DNA of 6,892 nt from Legionellaceae bacterium UBA2794 (GCA_002352055.1 DEHS01000111.1:81537-88428), one strand, 5' to 3'. Numbered from the stretch's first letter, positions 1 through 5,796 are shown. A program made the numbers and translations. Notes: generated by a model not told the origin, from the letters alone.

Positions 1-37
1 AATAACGAACTGCGGCCATTTGTTGGCTATTTAACAT
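1..37 (-). CDS. rep: 5' end of a probable Rep/UvrD-family DNA helicase gene (partial)
   Basis: Only the first 12 codons are inside the window, reading M-L-N-S-Q-Q-M-A-A-V-R-Y on the minus strand from an ATG at 37-35. The pattern LN-x-QQ-x-x-AV matches the start of Rep-type superfamily 1A helicases, where this Q-motif region precedes the Walker A segment. A clean GAGG Shine-Dalgarno sequence lies 5 nt before the ATG, which supports a real start. Rep is a 3'-5' ATP-dependent helicase that helps replication forks through protein roadblocks. The identification rests on very few residues: that a gene starts here is fairly secure, that it is rep rather than uvrD or another helicase is less so. It is divergent from hslO. 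Confidence 0.55.
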   Translation of the reverse strand, partial: MLNSQQMAAVRY

Positions 38-42
38 GGTAA

Positions 43-46
43 CCTC
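43..46 (-). promoter_or_regulatory. Shine-Dalgarno sequence of the minus-strand helicase gene
   Basis: GAGG on the minus strand, 5 nt upstream of the ATG at 37-35. It is the main evidence that the 12-codon fragment at the window edge is the true start of a gene. Confidence 0.6.
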
Positions 47-61
47 GGTCAAAAAAGAGTC

Positions 62-90
62 ATTATCGCTACCCTTTCAATCCTAAGCAA
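62..90 (-). promoter_or_regulatory. Candidate sigma-70 promoter for the helicase gene
   Basis: On the minus strand a TTGCTT hexamer (90-85) is separated by 17 bp from GATAAT (67-62). The -10 matches consensus at 5 of 6 positions and the -35 at only 3 of 6. Transcription would start near position 55, giving a leader under 20 nt that contains the GAGG. This is a pattern match only. Confidence 0.3.
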
Positions 91-108
91 CCATTAATTT
101 ATTGATCG

Positions 109-372
109 TTGCGCATCAAATTCATCATCATTATCGCACTCAATATATTCTGGCTTTTTTTCAATCTCAATTATTTCCTCAAAACCAAAAATAACTTTGT
201 CTATTTTTTTAAACAAAGGAGTCAGCAGGCTATTTTGTTTCATAGTATTCCTATCTTTTTATTGGGGGGTTTTTTAAGAATAGTTGAGGATTTTTTATTT
301 GCCATTAAGGTCAGAAGTATTTTTTTGGTGGTAGCATTCTTGTATTACGCTCTACCTATCATCTCTATGTAG
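109..372 (+). CDS. Doubtful small hydrophobic ORF (possible membrane protein)
   Basis: An 87-codon open frame from a TTG start to TAG. The product would be very rich in Phe, Ile and Leu, with possible membrane segments near residues 4-24, 42-58 and 70-86. Against it: the only usable start is TTG, there is no Shine-Dalgarno sequence, no internal Met offers an alternative start, and the hydrophobicity follows directly from poly-T tracts read as Phe codons. For it: the frame survives five long T runs and one G6 run. I recognise no family. The stop codon abuts the REP-like palindrome at 373. More likely spurious or a remnant than a working gene. Confidence 0.2.
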   Translation: MRIKFIIIIALNIFWLFFNLNYFLKTKNNFVYFFKQRSQQAILFHSIPIFLLGGFLRIVEDFLFAIKVRSIFLVVAFLYYALPIISM

Positions 373-399
373 CCCGCATTAGCGAAAGCGTAATGCGGG
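373..399. repeat. REP-like palindrome (imperfect hairpin)
   Basis: CCCGCATTA (373-381) pairs perfectly with TAATGCGGG (391-399). The interior can add a GC/GC pair around a GAAA tetraloop (384-387), leaving G390 bulged. There is no T run on either side, so a simple intrinsic terminator is unlikely. Its GC-rich arms stand out from the AT-rich surroundings. Form and size resemble the short REP-type palindromes dispersed in gammaproteobacterial intergenic regions. I see only one copy in this window, so repetitiveness is inferred. Confidence 0.5.
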
Positions 400-444
400 A
401 AGCAAGACCTGAATCCATGAATAACCCTGCTTTAACAGCTAACT

Positions 445-471
445 TTAACAATAATGTTCCTAATCTATAAT
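445..471 (+). promoter_or_regulatory. Candidate promoter of hslO
   Basis: A perfect TATAAT (466-471) is preceded by TTAACA (445-450, 5 of 6 matches to TTGACA). The spacer is only 15 bp, shorter than the preferred 17. The -35 lies in the second of two copies of CTTTAACA (430-437 and 443-450). The leader to hslO would be about 65 nt. A weaker alternative is AGGACA (495-500) with TAAAAT (517-522), spacer 16. No clear heat-shock sigma-32 site was recognised. Confidence 0.35.
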
Positions 472-543
472 GAGAGGTAAAATAATCTATTAATAGGACA
501 AACGAACGATATTTGCTAAAATCATCCTTTTAAATGAGTTTAT

Positions 544-1389
544 ATGAAAGAATCTGATACCTTACAACGATTTATCTTTGAGCATGCCAATATTCGTGGC
601 GAAATCGCTCATGTGGAAAAATCCTATCAAGACATCCTGAACCAACGCAATTACCCACCAATGGTAAAGCATCTTCTTGGAGAGGCCATCGTTTCCTGTC
701 TACTGCTGGCCAGTAGCATCAAATTTGACGGCAGCTTAAATCTTCAATTTCAGGGGGATGCACGTTTGCCATTACTTCTGGTTCAATGTGATCATGAGCT
801 TAATGTCAGGGCTTTCGCCAAATTTACCGAAGGACTTGAAATCATCGATTACGCAACAGCGTTTTTGCAAGGGCAAATGGTGCTTACCATTAACCAAAAT
901 AATCAAACTCAAAGTTATCAAAGCACCGTACCCATTCAAGCGACTTCAATGAGTGAAAACCTCATGCATTATTTTGCGCAATCGGAACAACTTGCCACCC
1001 GAGTCTGGTTAGCGGTTAATGATGATATGGCCGCGGGAATGTTACTGCAACTCATGCCAGGACAAGACTCCACTCAAAGAGAACAGTTCTGGGAATATGC
1101 TGTTCAATTAGGACAAACTGTAACAGAACCTGAACTGCTGACCATAGATAATCAAACACTACTCTATCGCCTGTATAACGAGACAGAGATACGCCTTTTT
1201 GAAGCACGACCCACTCAATTTAAATGTCGTTGTAGTCCTGAAAAAATGAAACAAGTAATTAATATTCTGGGCGAGCAAGAAGCCCAGGATTTGTTAAAAG
1301 AGAAAGGGGTGGTCGAGGTAACCTGTGATTTTTGTAATCAGCAATACCGTTTCGATTCCATAGATGTTGCCATGATATTTCATCACTGA
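544..1389 (+). CDS. hslO: Hsp33 redox-regulated molecular chaperone
   Basis: Cytoplasmic holdase that is inactive when reduced and zinc-bound. Oxidation of four cysteines plus unfolding exposes a site that stops client proteins aggregating during oxidative or heat stress. At 281 aa it matches the family's length (about 290). The conserved RGE lies at 18-20, and the Y-F-x-x-S-E-Q-x-x-T-R signature of the N-terminal core is at 143-153. The C-terminal redox switch is intact: C228-x-C230 and C261-x-x-C264, separated by 30 residues as in characterised Hsp33. All four zinc ligands are present, so it should be functional. The ATG at 544 has only a weak GAG (536-538) as ribosome site. An out-of-frame 7-codon ORF (534-557) overlaps the start but has no ribosome site of its own. 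The next gene converges on it. Confidence 0.97.
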   Translation: MKESDTLQRFIFEHANIRGEIAHVEKSYQDILNQRNYPPMVKHLLGEAIVSCLLLASSIKFDGSLNLQFQGDARLPLLLVQCDHELNVRAFAKFTEGLEIIDYATAFLQGQMVLTINQNNQTQSYQSTVPIQATSMSENLMHYFAQSEQLATRVWLAVNDDMAAGMLLQLMPGQDSTQREQFWEYAVQLGQTVTEPELLTIDNQTLLYRLYNETEIRLFEARPTQFKCRCSPEKMKQVINILGEQEAQDLLKEKGVVEVTCDFCNQQYRFDSIDVAMIFHH

Positions 1390-1396
1390 TTAAACG

Positions 1397-1433
1397 GATG
1401 AATAATGTGGTGTCCTCTACCGCATTATTCATC
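1397..1433. terminator. Shared hairpin between convergent hslO and solute-binding protein genes
   Basis: A 15-bp inverted repeat with arms 1397-1411 and 1419-1433 and a 7-nt loop (1412-1418). In plus-strand RNA all 15 positions pair, one of them G-U; in minus-strand RNA that position is a C/A mismatch. The left arm starts 7 nt after the hslO stop. The right arm runs through the last two sense codons and the stop of the minus-strand gene. Neither side has a proper U run, so it is either a bidirectional terminator of poor form or a 3'-end stabilising stem that blocks antisense read-through. Confidence 0.55.
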
Positions 1434-2159
1434 AGCAAAATATGTATTATACAAATTCAGGTATTCATTATTGGTTTCCATGCCAACCATAACTTTATTA
1501 ATGCGTTGAATTAAAGCCTCATTTTTCGGCAATGCCATAATGCCAATTCCATCGCCAACCGTAGTAATTCCTCCTAAGGCTTTAAACTGATCACCACTGT
1601 TTTCCACCCAGTAAACCACTGAGGAGCGATGCAGCAAAGCTGCCGACACTTCGTTACTGCTTAAGGCAGTTACTAAATCCTCAATATCATTATAACGTTT
1701 GATTTCAAATTTACCTTCATAATGATTCGTGAGAAAATTGTAAGTAACTCCACCGGTGTTATCCGCTTTAATTACCCCAACAGATGTCCCTGTCAAATCA
1801 TCAATCGAATTGATCATTCCATGTTTCAACGTCATAAACTGCACTTTACTCAACATATACGGCAAACTAAAAATATAATTTTGTTGTCTGGCAGGAGATA
1901 TCGCGATACTCCCTATAGCAATATCAATCTGTCCTGAGTTCAGGGCTGTATACATTTTATGGTAATCCATAGGAATACTGATGCATTCTTCATTCATTTT
2001 TTTGCACAATAACCGCATAAAATCATTATCGAAACCTTGACCAACAGAAAGTACAAATGGAGGGTCAAAAAATAAAGTTCCGACTTTTATTGCAGCAAAA
2101 CTTAATGGGGAACAAATAAAATAAAGGCACAGGGTTAACACGACTGCTCTAGTCTTCAT
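1425..2159 (-). CDS. Periplasmic amino-acid-type solute-binding protein (SBP family 3)
   Basis: A 244-aa secreted protein of the bacterial extracellular solute-binding family 3, the periplasmic receptors of polar amino acid ABC importers (ArtJ, HisJ, GlnH type). Residues 1-22 form a signal peptide: K2/R4, a hydrophobic core, then S-F-A followed by A-I-K; there is no lipobox. Family marks are G-F-D-x-D-F at 42-47, and I-D-I-A-I-G then S-P-A-R-Q at 78-92, where R91 sits where the ligand-carboxylate arginine is expected, with F-S-L-P-Y at 97-101. The lobe 2 position usually held by the Asp binding the ligand alpha-amino group appears to be H177, and the usual G-T-T ligand segment is altered near 130-137. 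The substrate may therefore not be a standard amino acid. The ATG at 2159 is preferred over an upstream start at 2207 because it has a GGAG 8 nt before it and yields the signal peptide. No permease or ATPase gene is adjacent. ArtJ-like annotation is possible but substrate is unknown. Confidence 0.85.
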   Translation of the reverse strand: MKTRAVVLTLCLYFICSPLSFAAIKVGTLFFDPPFVLSVGQGFDNDFMRLLCKKMNEECISIPMDYHKMYTALNSGQIDIAIGSIAISPARQQNYIFSLPYMLSKVQFMTLKHGMINSIDDLTGTSVGVIKADNTGGVTYNFLTNHYEGKFEIKRYNDIEDLVTALSSNEVSAALLHRSSVVYWVENSGDQFKALGGITTVGDGIGIMALPKNEALIQRINKVMVGMETNNEYLNLYNTYFADE

Positions 2160-2167
2160 TATCAGAA

Positions 2168-2171
2168 CTCC
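2168..2171 (-). promoter_or_regulatory. Shine-Dalgarno sequence of the solute-binding protein gene
   Basis: GGAG on the minus strand, 8 nt before the ATG at 2159. It decides the start: the in-frame codon 16 positions upstream (2207) lacks such a site and would add a polar extension before the signal peptide. Confidence 0.7.
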
Positions 2172-2240
2172 ATTCTTTATATGAGATAAGTTTAGTAGGA
2201 ATATCATAAAAAGCGCATCAACTCTGAATAAGTTCCATAA

Positions 2241-2286
2241 AGGACCTCAAATAACATACTCAAAATGACGTGAGTTTCAGGTGCCT
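2241..2286 (-). repeat. Imperfect inverted repeat after the 165-aa gene
   Basis: In minus-strand RNA, directly after the stop codon of the 2287-2784 gene, AGG-C-ACCT-G-AAA can pair with TTT-G-AGGT-CCT across 46 nt, with one bulge and one G/G mismatch. An inner ACTCA/TGAGT stem is also possible. There is no U run. It could mark the transcript end or the leader of the downstream binding-protein gene. No convincing promoter for the latter was found in 2160-2286. Confidence 0.25.
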
Positions 2287-2784
2287 TTATTGCAGCGTTA
2301 AATTCCCAGGAGCTAAAATGTCACCCCCTCTAAAGGCGGCATTGAGATATTCTCCTCTCATTGCCTGCAAGATTTGCTGGAGAGTGATAAATTGAGCGCT
2401 CAGCTCTAAATATAAATCCGCATTTTTCTTTTCATGTAATTCACTAATCGTCAAATAGGCGGCCTGTCCTAAATCTGAAAAATAACTAAGACTGACATGG
2501 CGCCGTGCGGCAATCCCTGGGAATAACCCACAAAACAATAAGCTCTTATCGCCAAGCTCTTTTAACTTCTCTAATTGTAACGAGCGAGGTTTGTGCACGG
2601 AGTCAAGAAAGTCCATCGCGAGTATTGAATCAATAAGCTTTGCCCCATGAGCAAATCGCATGAGTAAAAATACCAGATAACTTTCTGTATTTTCATTCAA
2701 TACAAGGCGCGAGGAAGCCTGGGCTTCATTTACCAAGGCGTGCCATTGACTGATGTCTGTGGGATGTAAAATTAATTGTTTCAT
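2287..2784 (-). CDS. Conserved protein of unknown function, 165 aa
   Basis: No named family is recognised. The product is soluble-looking, with no signal peptide or membrane segment, and seems mostly helical. The most distinctive stretch is residues 78-113: G-D-K-S-L-L-F-C-G-L-F-P, then V-S-L-S-Y-F, then G-Q-A-A-Y. This layout (GD, L-F, GLFP, VS-x-x-Y, G-x-x-AY) recalls an uncharacterised proteobacterial family, from memory only. An N-terminal E-x-T-E-S-Y-L-V-F-L-L-M-R-F block (31-44) is another candidate core. There is a single Cys (C85) and no obvious catalytic motif. The ATG at 2784 is chosen over the TTG just before it because GGGGAG lies 5 nt upstream of the ATG. It is divergent from typA and lies 127 bp upstream of the solute-binding protein gene on the same strand; co-transcription is possible but not shown. 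Confidence 0.8.
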   Translation of the reverse strand: MKQLILHPTDISQWHALVNEAQASSRLVLNENTESYLVFLLMRFAHGAKLIDSILAMDFLDSVHKPRSLQLEKLKELGDKSLLFCGLFPGIAARRHVSLSYFSDLGQAAYLTISELHEKKNADLYLELSAQFITLQQILQAMRGEYLNAAFRGGDILAPGNLTLQ

Positions 2785-2789
2785 CAATA

Positions 2790-2795
2790 CTCCCC
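2790..2795 (-). promoter_or_regulatory. Shine-Dalgarno sequence of the 165-aa gene
   Basis: GGGGAG on the minus strand, 5 nt before the ATG at 2784. It favours this ATG over the adjacent in-frame TTG at 2787, which would be only 2 nt away. Confidence 0.65.
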
Positions 2796-2854
2796 AATTT
2801 TTTCTTCCGTCTACTAATAGTCTAGCAAACCTAAACCAATAAAAGGTACTCTGC

Positions 2855-2870
2855 TGAATAATTCATTATT
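2855..2870. repeat. Two overlapping small palindromes in the divergent control region
   Basis: TGAAT-A-ATTCA (2855-2865) overlaps AATAAT-TC-ATTATT (2857-2870). The site is 70-85 bp upstream of the 165-aa gene and 80-100 bp upstream of the typA -10, so it could be a regulator site for either. The AT-rich composition makes chance likely. Confidence 0.2.
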
Positions 2871-2948
2871 AATAAAAGTAAAACCTGAGCCAAAAATTTC
2901 GCGTTTTCCTTATTCACAACGTACTTCATAATCAGGACAAAAAAGAAA

Positions 2949-2957
2949 TGCTATAAT
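2949..2957 (+). promoter_or_regulatory. Candidate extended -10 promoter of typA-nadK-recN
   Basis: TGCTATAAT is a perfect extended -10 element (TGn plus TATAAT at 2952-2957). No good -35 is found at 16-18 bp, as is common for extended -10 promoters. The -10 sits inside a perfect palindrome, GCTATA-A-TATAGC (2950-2962). Transcription would begin near 2964, giving a leader of about 110 nt. A second perfect TATAAT at 2997-3002 has no supporting -35 or TG extension. Confidence 0.5.
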
Positions 2958-2972
2958 ATAGCCTTGCAGCAG

Positions 2973-3054
2973 ATAGGATTTAGTTACCTATTCGTGTATA
3001 ATGTCGAATCTATGAACAAGTACTCGGCTTTTTCCAAATACTAAATCTCGCTAT
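2973..3054 (+). promoter_or_regulatory. Possible folded 5' leader of typA
   Basis: ATAG-GATTTAGT (2973-2984) is complementary to ACTAAATC-TCG-CTAT (3040-3054): 8 contiguous pairs plus 4 more across a 3-nt bulge. Inside, ATTCG (2990-2994) can pair with CGAAT (3005-3009). The outer stem ends 7 nt before the typA Shine-Dalgarno sequence (AAAGG, 3062-3066). This could affect ribosome access, for example with temperature, but it matches no riboswitch class known to me and no folding energy was computed. Confidence 0.3.
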
Positions 3055-3072
3055 TCCAACTAAAGGTTATTT

Positions 3073-4899
3073 ATGATTGAAAAGATTCGCAATATTGCCA
3101 TCATCGCTCACGTTGACCATGGTAAAACCACTCTAGTAGACAAATTACTGCAACAAACAGGTACTCTTAATGAAAGGGCGCCTACTGTTGAACGGATGAT
3201 GGACTCTAACGCGCTTGAAAAAGAGCGAGGAATCACCATCCTTGCTAAAAATACCTGTGTGTATTGGAAAGATCATCAGATTAATATCGTAGATACCCCG
3301 GGACATGCTGACTTTGGCGGAGAAGTTGAGCGGATTTTATCGATGGTCGATAGTGTATTGTTGTTAGTCGATGCGGTTGATGGTCCAATGCCTCAAACTC
3401 GCTTCGTGACCCAAAAAGCTTTTGCGCGTGGTCTGAATCCTATTGTAGTAATCAATAAAATTGATCGTCCGGGTGCCAGACCTGACTGGGTTATGGACCA
3501 GGTTTTTGATTTATTTGATAACCTGGGCGCTAATGACACCCAACTTGATTTCCCTGTTGTTTATGCCTCTGCGCTGAACGGATATGCCAAGCTGAATCTC
3601 GAAGATGAAGCAACGGATATGACTGCACTGTTGCAAACCATACTTGATAAAGTAGAAGCACCAAAAGTTGATGACAACGGACCGTTCCAGATGCAAATCA
3701 GTTCATTATCTTATTCTTCATACGTGGGAACTATCGGAATTGGTAGAATTTCTCGTGGCCAAATTAAAGCTAAATCACCCATTAAAGTAATTGATAAAGA
3801 TGGAAACATCCGCACTGGACGTTTATTACAACTCTTGGGCTTTAAAGGTTTGGACAGGGTTGAGATCGAAGAAGCCGGAGCTGGGAATATTATCGCGATA
3901 ACCGGAATCGAAAATCTGAATATTTCTGATACCGTTTGTGATCCGGCAATGGTTGAAGGTCTCCCTGCACTGTCAGTTGATGAGCCTACGATCAGTATGA
4001 CTTTCCAGGTCAACGACTCGCCTTTCGCCGGTCAGGAAGGTAAATTTGTAACCTCCCGCAAAATTCGTGAGCGTCTGGATACCGAATTATTACATAATGT
4101 GGCGTTACGCGTTGAAGACTGTGACGATCCGGATAAATTCCGAGTATCAGGACGGGGAGAGCTTCATTTATCCATTCTGATTGAAACCATGCGCCGTGAA
4201 GGTTATGAGCTTGCAATCTGTAAACCTGAAGTAATTATCAAAGAAGTCGATGGGGTGAAACAAGAACCTTACGAGCGCTTAACGGTTGATGTGGAAGAAA
4301 ACCATCAAGGCACCATTATGGAAAAACTGGGTGAACGTCGTGGTGAAATGCAGGACATGGTTCCCGATGGAAAGGGGCGAGTACGTCTTGATTACATCAT
4401 ACCGACACGAGGGTTGATTGGTTTTCATAATGAATTTTTATCCAGCACTTCGGGTACCGGCTTAATGTACCATGTGTTTGAGCACTATGGTCCAGCAATT
4501 AAAGGTCGAATTGGTAAGCGCGTTAATGGAGTAATGATTGCTAACTGTCAAGGCATCGCACGGGGCTTCGCTCTATTCAATCTGCAGGATAGAGGTCGTT
4601 TATTTGTTGAGCCTCAATCGGTGTGCTATGAAGGAATGATTGTAGGTATTCATGCCCGCGATAATGATTTGGTTGTGAATGTGACCAAAGAGAAACAACT
4701 AACTAACATGCGCGCTTCTGGTACTGATGAAAACATCATTCTTACGCCAGCAATTAAATTAACCTTGGAACAGGCCTTGGAATTCATCGATGATGATGAA
4801 TTAGTGGAGGTAACACCACAATCCATCCGTCTGCGTAAAAAATCGCTTAAAGAACATGACCGTAAAAAGGCATCACGAATTGCTAATAGTGACGAATAG
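3073..4899 (+). CDS. typA: Translational GTPase TypA/BipA
   Basis: Ribosome-binding GTPase of the EF-G/LepA group that helps 50S subunit assembly and is needed for growth in the cold and under stress or virulence conditions in several bacteria. All G motifs are visible: G1 A-H-V-D-H-G-K-T at 12-19, G2 T55 in R-G-I-T-I, G3 D-T-P-G-H at 74-78, G4 N-K-I-D at 128-131, and G5 S-A-L at 166-168. H78 is the catalytic histidine position. After the G domain come the beta-barrel domain II (about 200-300), EF-G-like domains III and V, and the TypA-specific C-terminal domain. At 608 aa it is full length (E. coli 607). The start is supported by AAAGG 6 nt upstream. It is first in a tight run with nadK and recN and divergent from the 165-aa gene. 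Confidence 0.98.
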   Translation: MIEKIRNIAIIAHVDHGKTTLVDKLLQQTGTLNERAPTVERMMDSNALEKERGITILAKNTCVYWKDHQINIVDTPGHADFGGEVERILSMVDSVLLLVDAVDGPMPQTRFVTQKAFARGLNPIVVINKIDRPGARPDWVMDQVFDLFDNLGANDTQLDFPVVYASALNGYAKLNLEDEATDMTALLQTILDKVEAPKVDDNGPFQMQISSLSYSSYVGTIGIGRISRGQIKAKSPIKVIDKDGNIRTGRLLQLLGFKGLDRVEIEEAGAGNIIAITGIENLNISDTVCDPAMVEGLPALSVDEPTISMTFQVNDSPFAGQEGKFVTSRKIRERLDTELLHNVALRVEDCDDPDKFRVSGRGELHLSILIETMRREGYELAICKPEVIIKEVDGVKQEPYERLTVDVEENHQGTIMEKLGERRGEMQDMVPDGKGRVRLDYIIPTRGLIGFHNEFLSSTSGTGLMYHVFEHYGPAIKGRIGKRVNGVMIANCQGIARGFALFNLQDRGRLFVEPQSVCYEGMIVGIHARDNDLVVNVTKEKQLTNMRASGTDENIILTPAIKLTLEQALEFIDDDELVEVTPQSIRLRKKSLKEHDRKKASRIANSDE

Positions 4900-4905
4900 A
4901 ACATC

Positions 4906-5793
4906 ATGAAGTCAAAATTCAAGCGAGTTATTTTATATGCGCGGCAACATCGCGCCAACCAGGGTGTCAGCGAGAGCTTGCACCGCCTGGTTGATTTCTT
5001 GAGAAAAGAACAACTTGAAATTTATCAGGATATCGATACCTCAGCGAGTTTTGACACCAGTATTCCGGTATTAGCACAACAGGATATGGGTGACAGTCAT
5101 GATTTAATCATCGTGGTGGGTGGAGATGGAAGCTTGCTCTCTGCCGCGCGAATGGCTATTAACGTAAATACACCGGTGATTGGTATTAACCGGGGACGCC
5201 TTGGGTTTCTGACTGATATTTTGCCTCAGGATATTGAGACTCAATTAAGTGAAGTTCTGGCGGGGCATTATGTAGAAGAAAAAAGATTTTTATTGCATAC
5301 CCGAATATATGATGAAGCACATACCTATTTTGAAGGTGATGCTTTAAATGACGTGGTATTAAGCCGAGGAAACGAAACACATTTGATTGAATTTGACGTT
5401 TATGTGAACCAGCAACTAGTCAGTCATTTTCGATCCGATGGAATGATTTTATCTACACCGACCGGTTCAACCGCCTATGCTTTATCTGCTGGCGGACCTA
5501 TCATGCATCCGCAACTTAATGCCATTGTTCTTGTGCCCATGTTTTCTCACAGCTTAAGCTCACGCCCCCTGGTTATAGGTGGTGAGTCCTCCATTGAATT
5601 ACGCATCAGCGAATTTAACGAAAATGAATTACGTATCAGTTGTGATGGACATGAGTCCCGGATGGTTAAACCGGGCCAAAAAGTCTCCATTAAAAAAAAT
5701 GGCAATCAGCTTCGTTTGTTACATCCCCTGGATTATCATTATTATGATACATTACGAAGTAAGCTCGGTTGGGAATCAAAACATCAGGGATAA
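4906..5793 (+). CDS. nadK: NAD kinase
   Basis: Phosphorylates NAD+ at the 2' hydroxyl of the adenosine ribose using ATP to make NADP+, the only route to NADP in most bacteria and thus the supply for NADPH-based biosynthesis and antioxidant defence. The G-G-D-G motif is at 72-75 with the catalytic D74. The N-[DE] motif is N148-D149 within A-L-N-D-V-V, and the T-P-T-G-S-T-A-Y signature is at 184-191. The C-terminal H-P-x-x-Y-x-Y-x-x-x-L-R-x-K-L-G-W block is intact. At 295 aa the length is normal (E. coli 292). The ATG lies 6 bp after the typA stop and has no clear Shine-Dalgarno sequence, so translation probably depends on ribosomes arriving from typA. The nadK-recN pairing is common in gammaproteobacteria. 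Confidence 0.98.
   Translation: MKSKFKRVILYARQHRANQGVSESLHRLVDFLRKEQLEIYQDIDTSASFDTSIPVLAQQDMGDSHDLIIVVGGDGSLLSAARMAINVNTPVIGINRGRLGFLTDILPQDIETQLSEVLAGHYVEEKRFLLHTRIYDEAHTYFEGDALNDVVLSRGNETHLIEFDVYVNQQLVSHFRSDGMILSTPTGSTAYALSAGGPIMHPQLNAIVLVPMFSHSLSSRPLVIGGESSIELRISEFNENELRISCDGHESRMVKPGQKVSIKKNGNQLRLLHPLDYHYYDTLRSKLGWESKHQG
5786..5790 (+). promoter_or_regulatory. Shine-Dalgarno sequence of recN within the nadK 3' end
   Basis: AGGGA formed by the last two sense codons of nadK (CAG GGA), 6 nt before the recN ATG. It fixes the recN start at 5797 and ties recN translation to the nadK transcript. Confidence 0.65.
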
Positions 5794-5796
5794 ATC

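Larger units (their letters stand above)
38..543. other. Rep-hslO divergent intergenic region, AT- and homopolymer-rich
   Basis: About 500 bp lie between the helicase start and hslO. The first part (about 100-340) has T runs of six or seven at 155-161, 204-210, 270-275, 291-296 and 320-326, and a G6 run at 264-269 directly followed by T6. A REP-like palindrome (373-399) and a candidate hslO promoter follow. The only ORF of any length is the doubtful 109-372 one. I see no tRNA, known riboswitch or insertion sequence end. It may be a decayed remnant or simply non-coding DNA. Confidence 0.6.

Noticed and set aside
534..557. Seven-codon ORF overlapping the hslO start
   Set aside because: No Shine-Dalgarno sequence and easily produced by chance; noted only because its ATG precedes that of hslO.
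758..952. 64-codon plus-strand ORF inside hslO
   Set aside because: Lies in another frame of a clear Hsp33 gene; no ribosome site or recognisable product.
1722..1937. 71-codon plus-strand ORF opposite the solute-binding protein gene
   Set aside because: Antisense shadow of a well-supported gene with no family resemblance.
2790..2870. Possible extended -10 promoter (TGCTAGACT) for the 165-aa gene on the minus strand
   Set aside because: Only 4 of 6 matches in the -10 and no -35 at a usable distance; too weak to annotate.
2997..3002. Second perfect TATAAT before typA as a second promoter
   Set aside because: No -35 at 16-19 bp and no TG extension; the upstream extended -10 is the better candidate.
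3511..4216. Three minus-strand ORFs (3511-3696, 3711-4013, 4010-4216) opposite typA
   Set aside because: Antisense to a full-length conserved GTPase; composition follows the coding strand.
4650..4958. 102-codon minus-strand ORF spanning the typA-nadK junction
   Set aside because: Antisense shadow over two conserved genes; no ribosome site or known motif.
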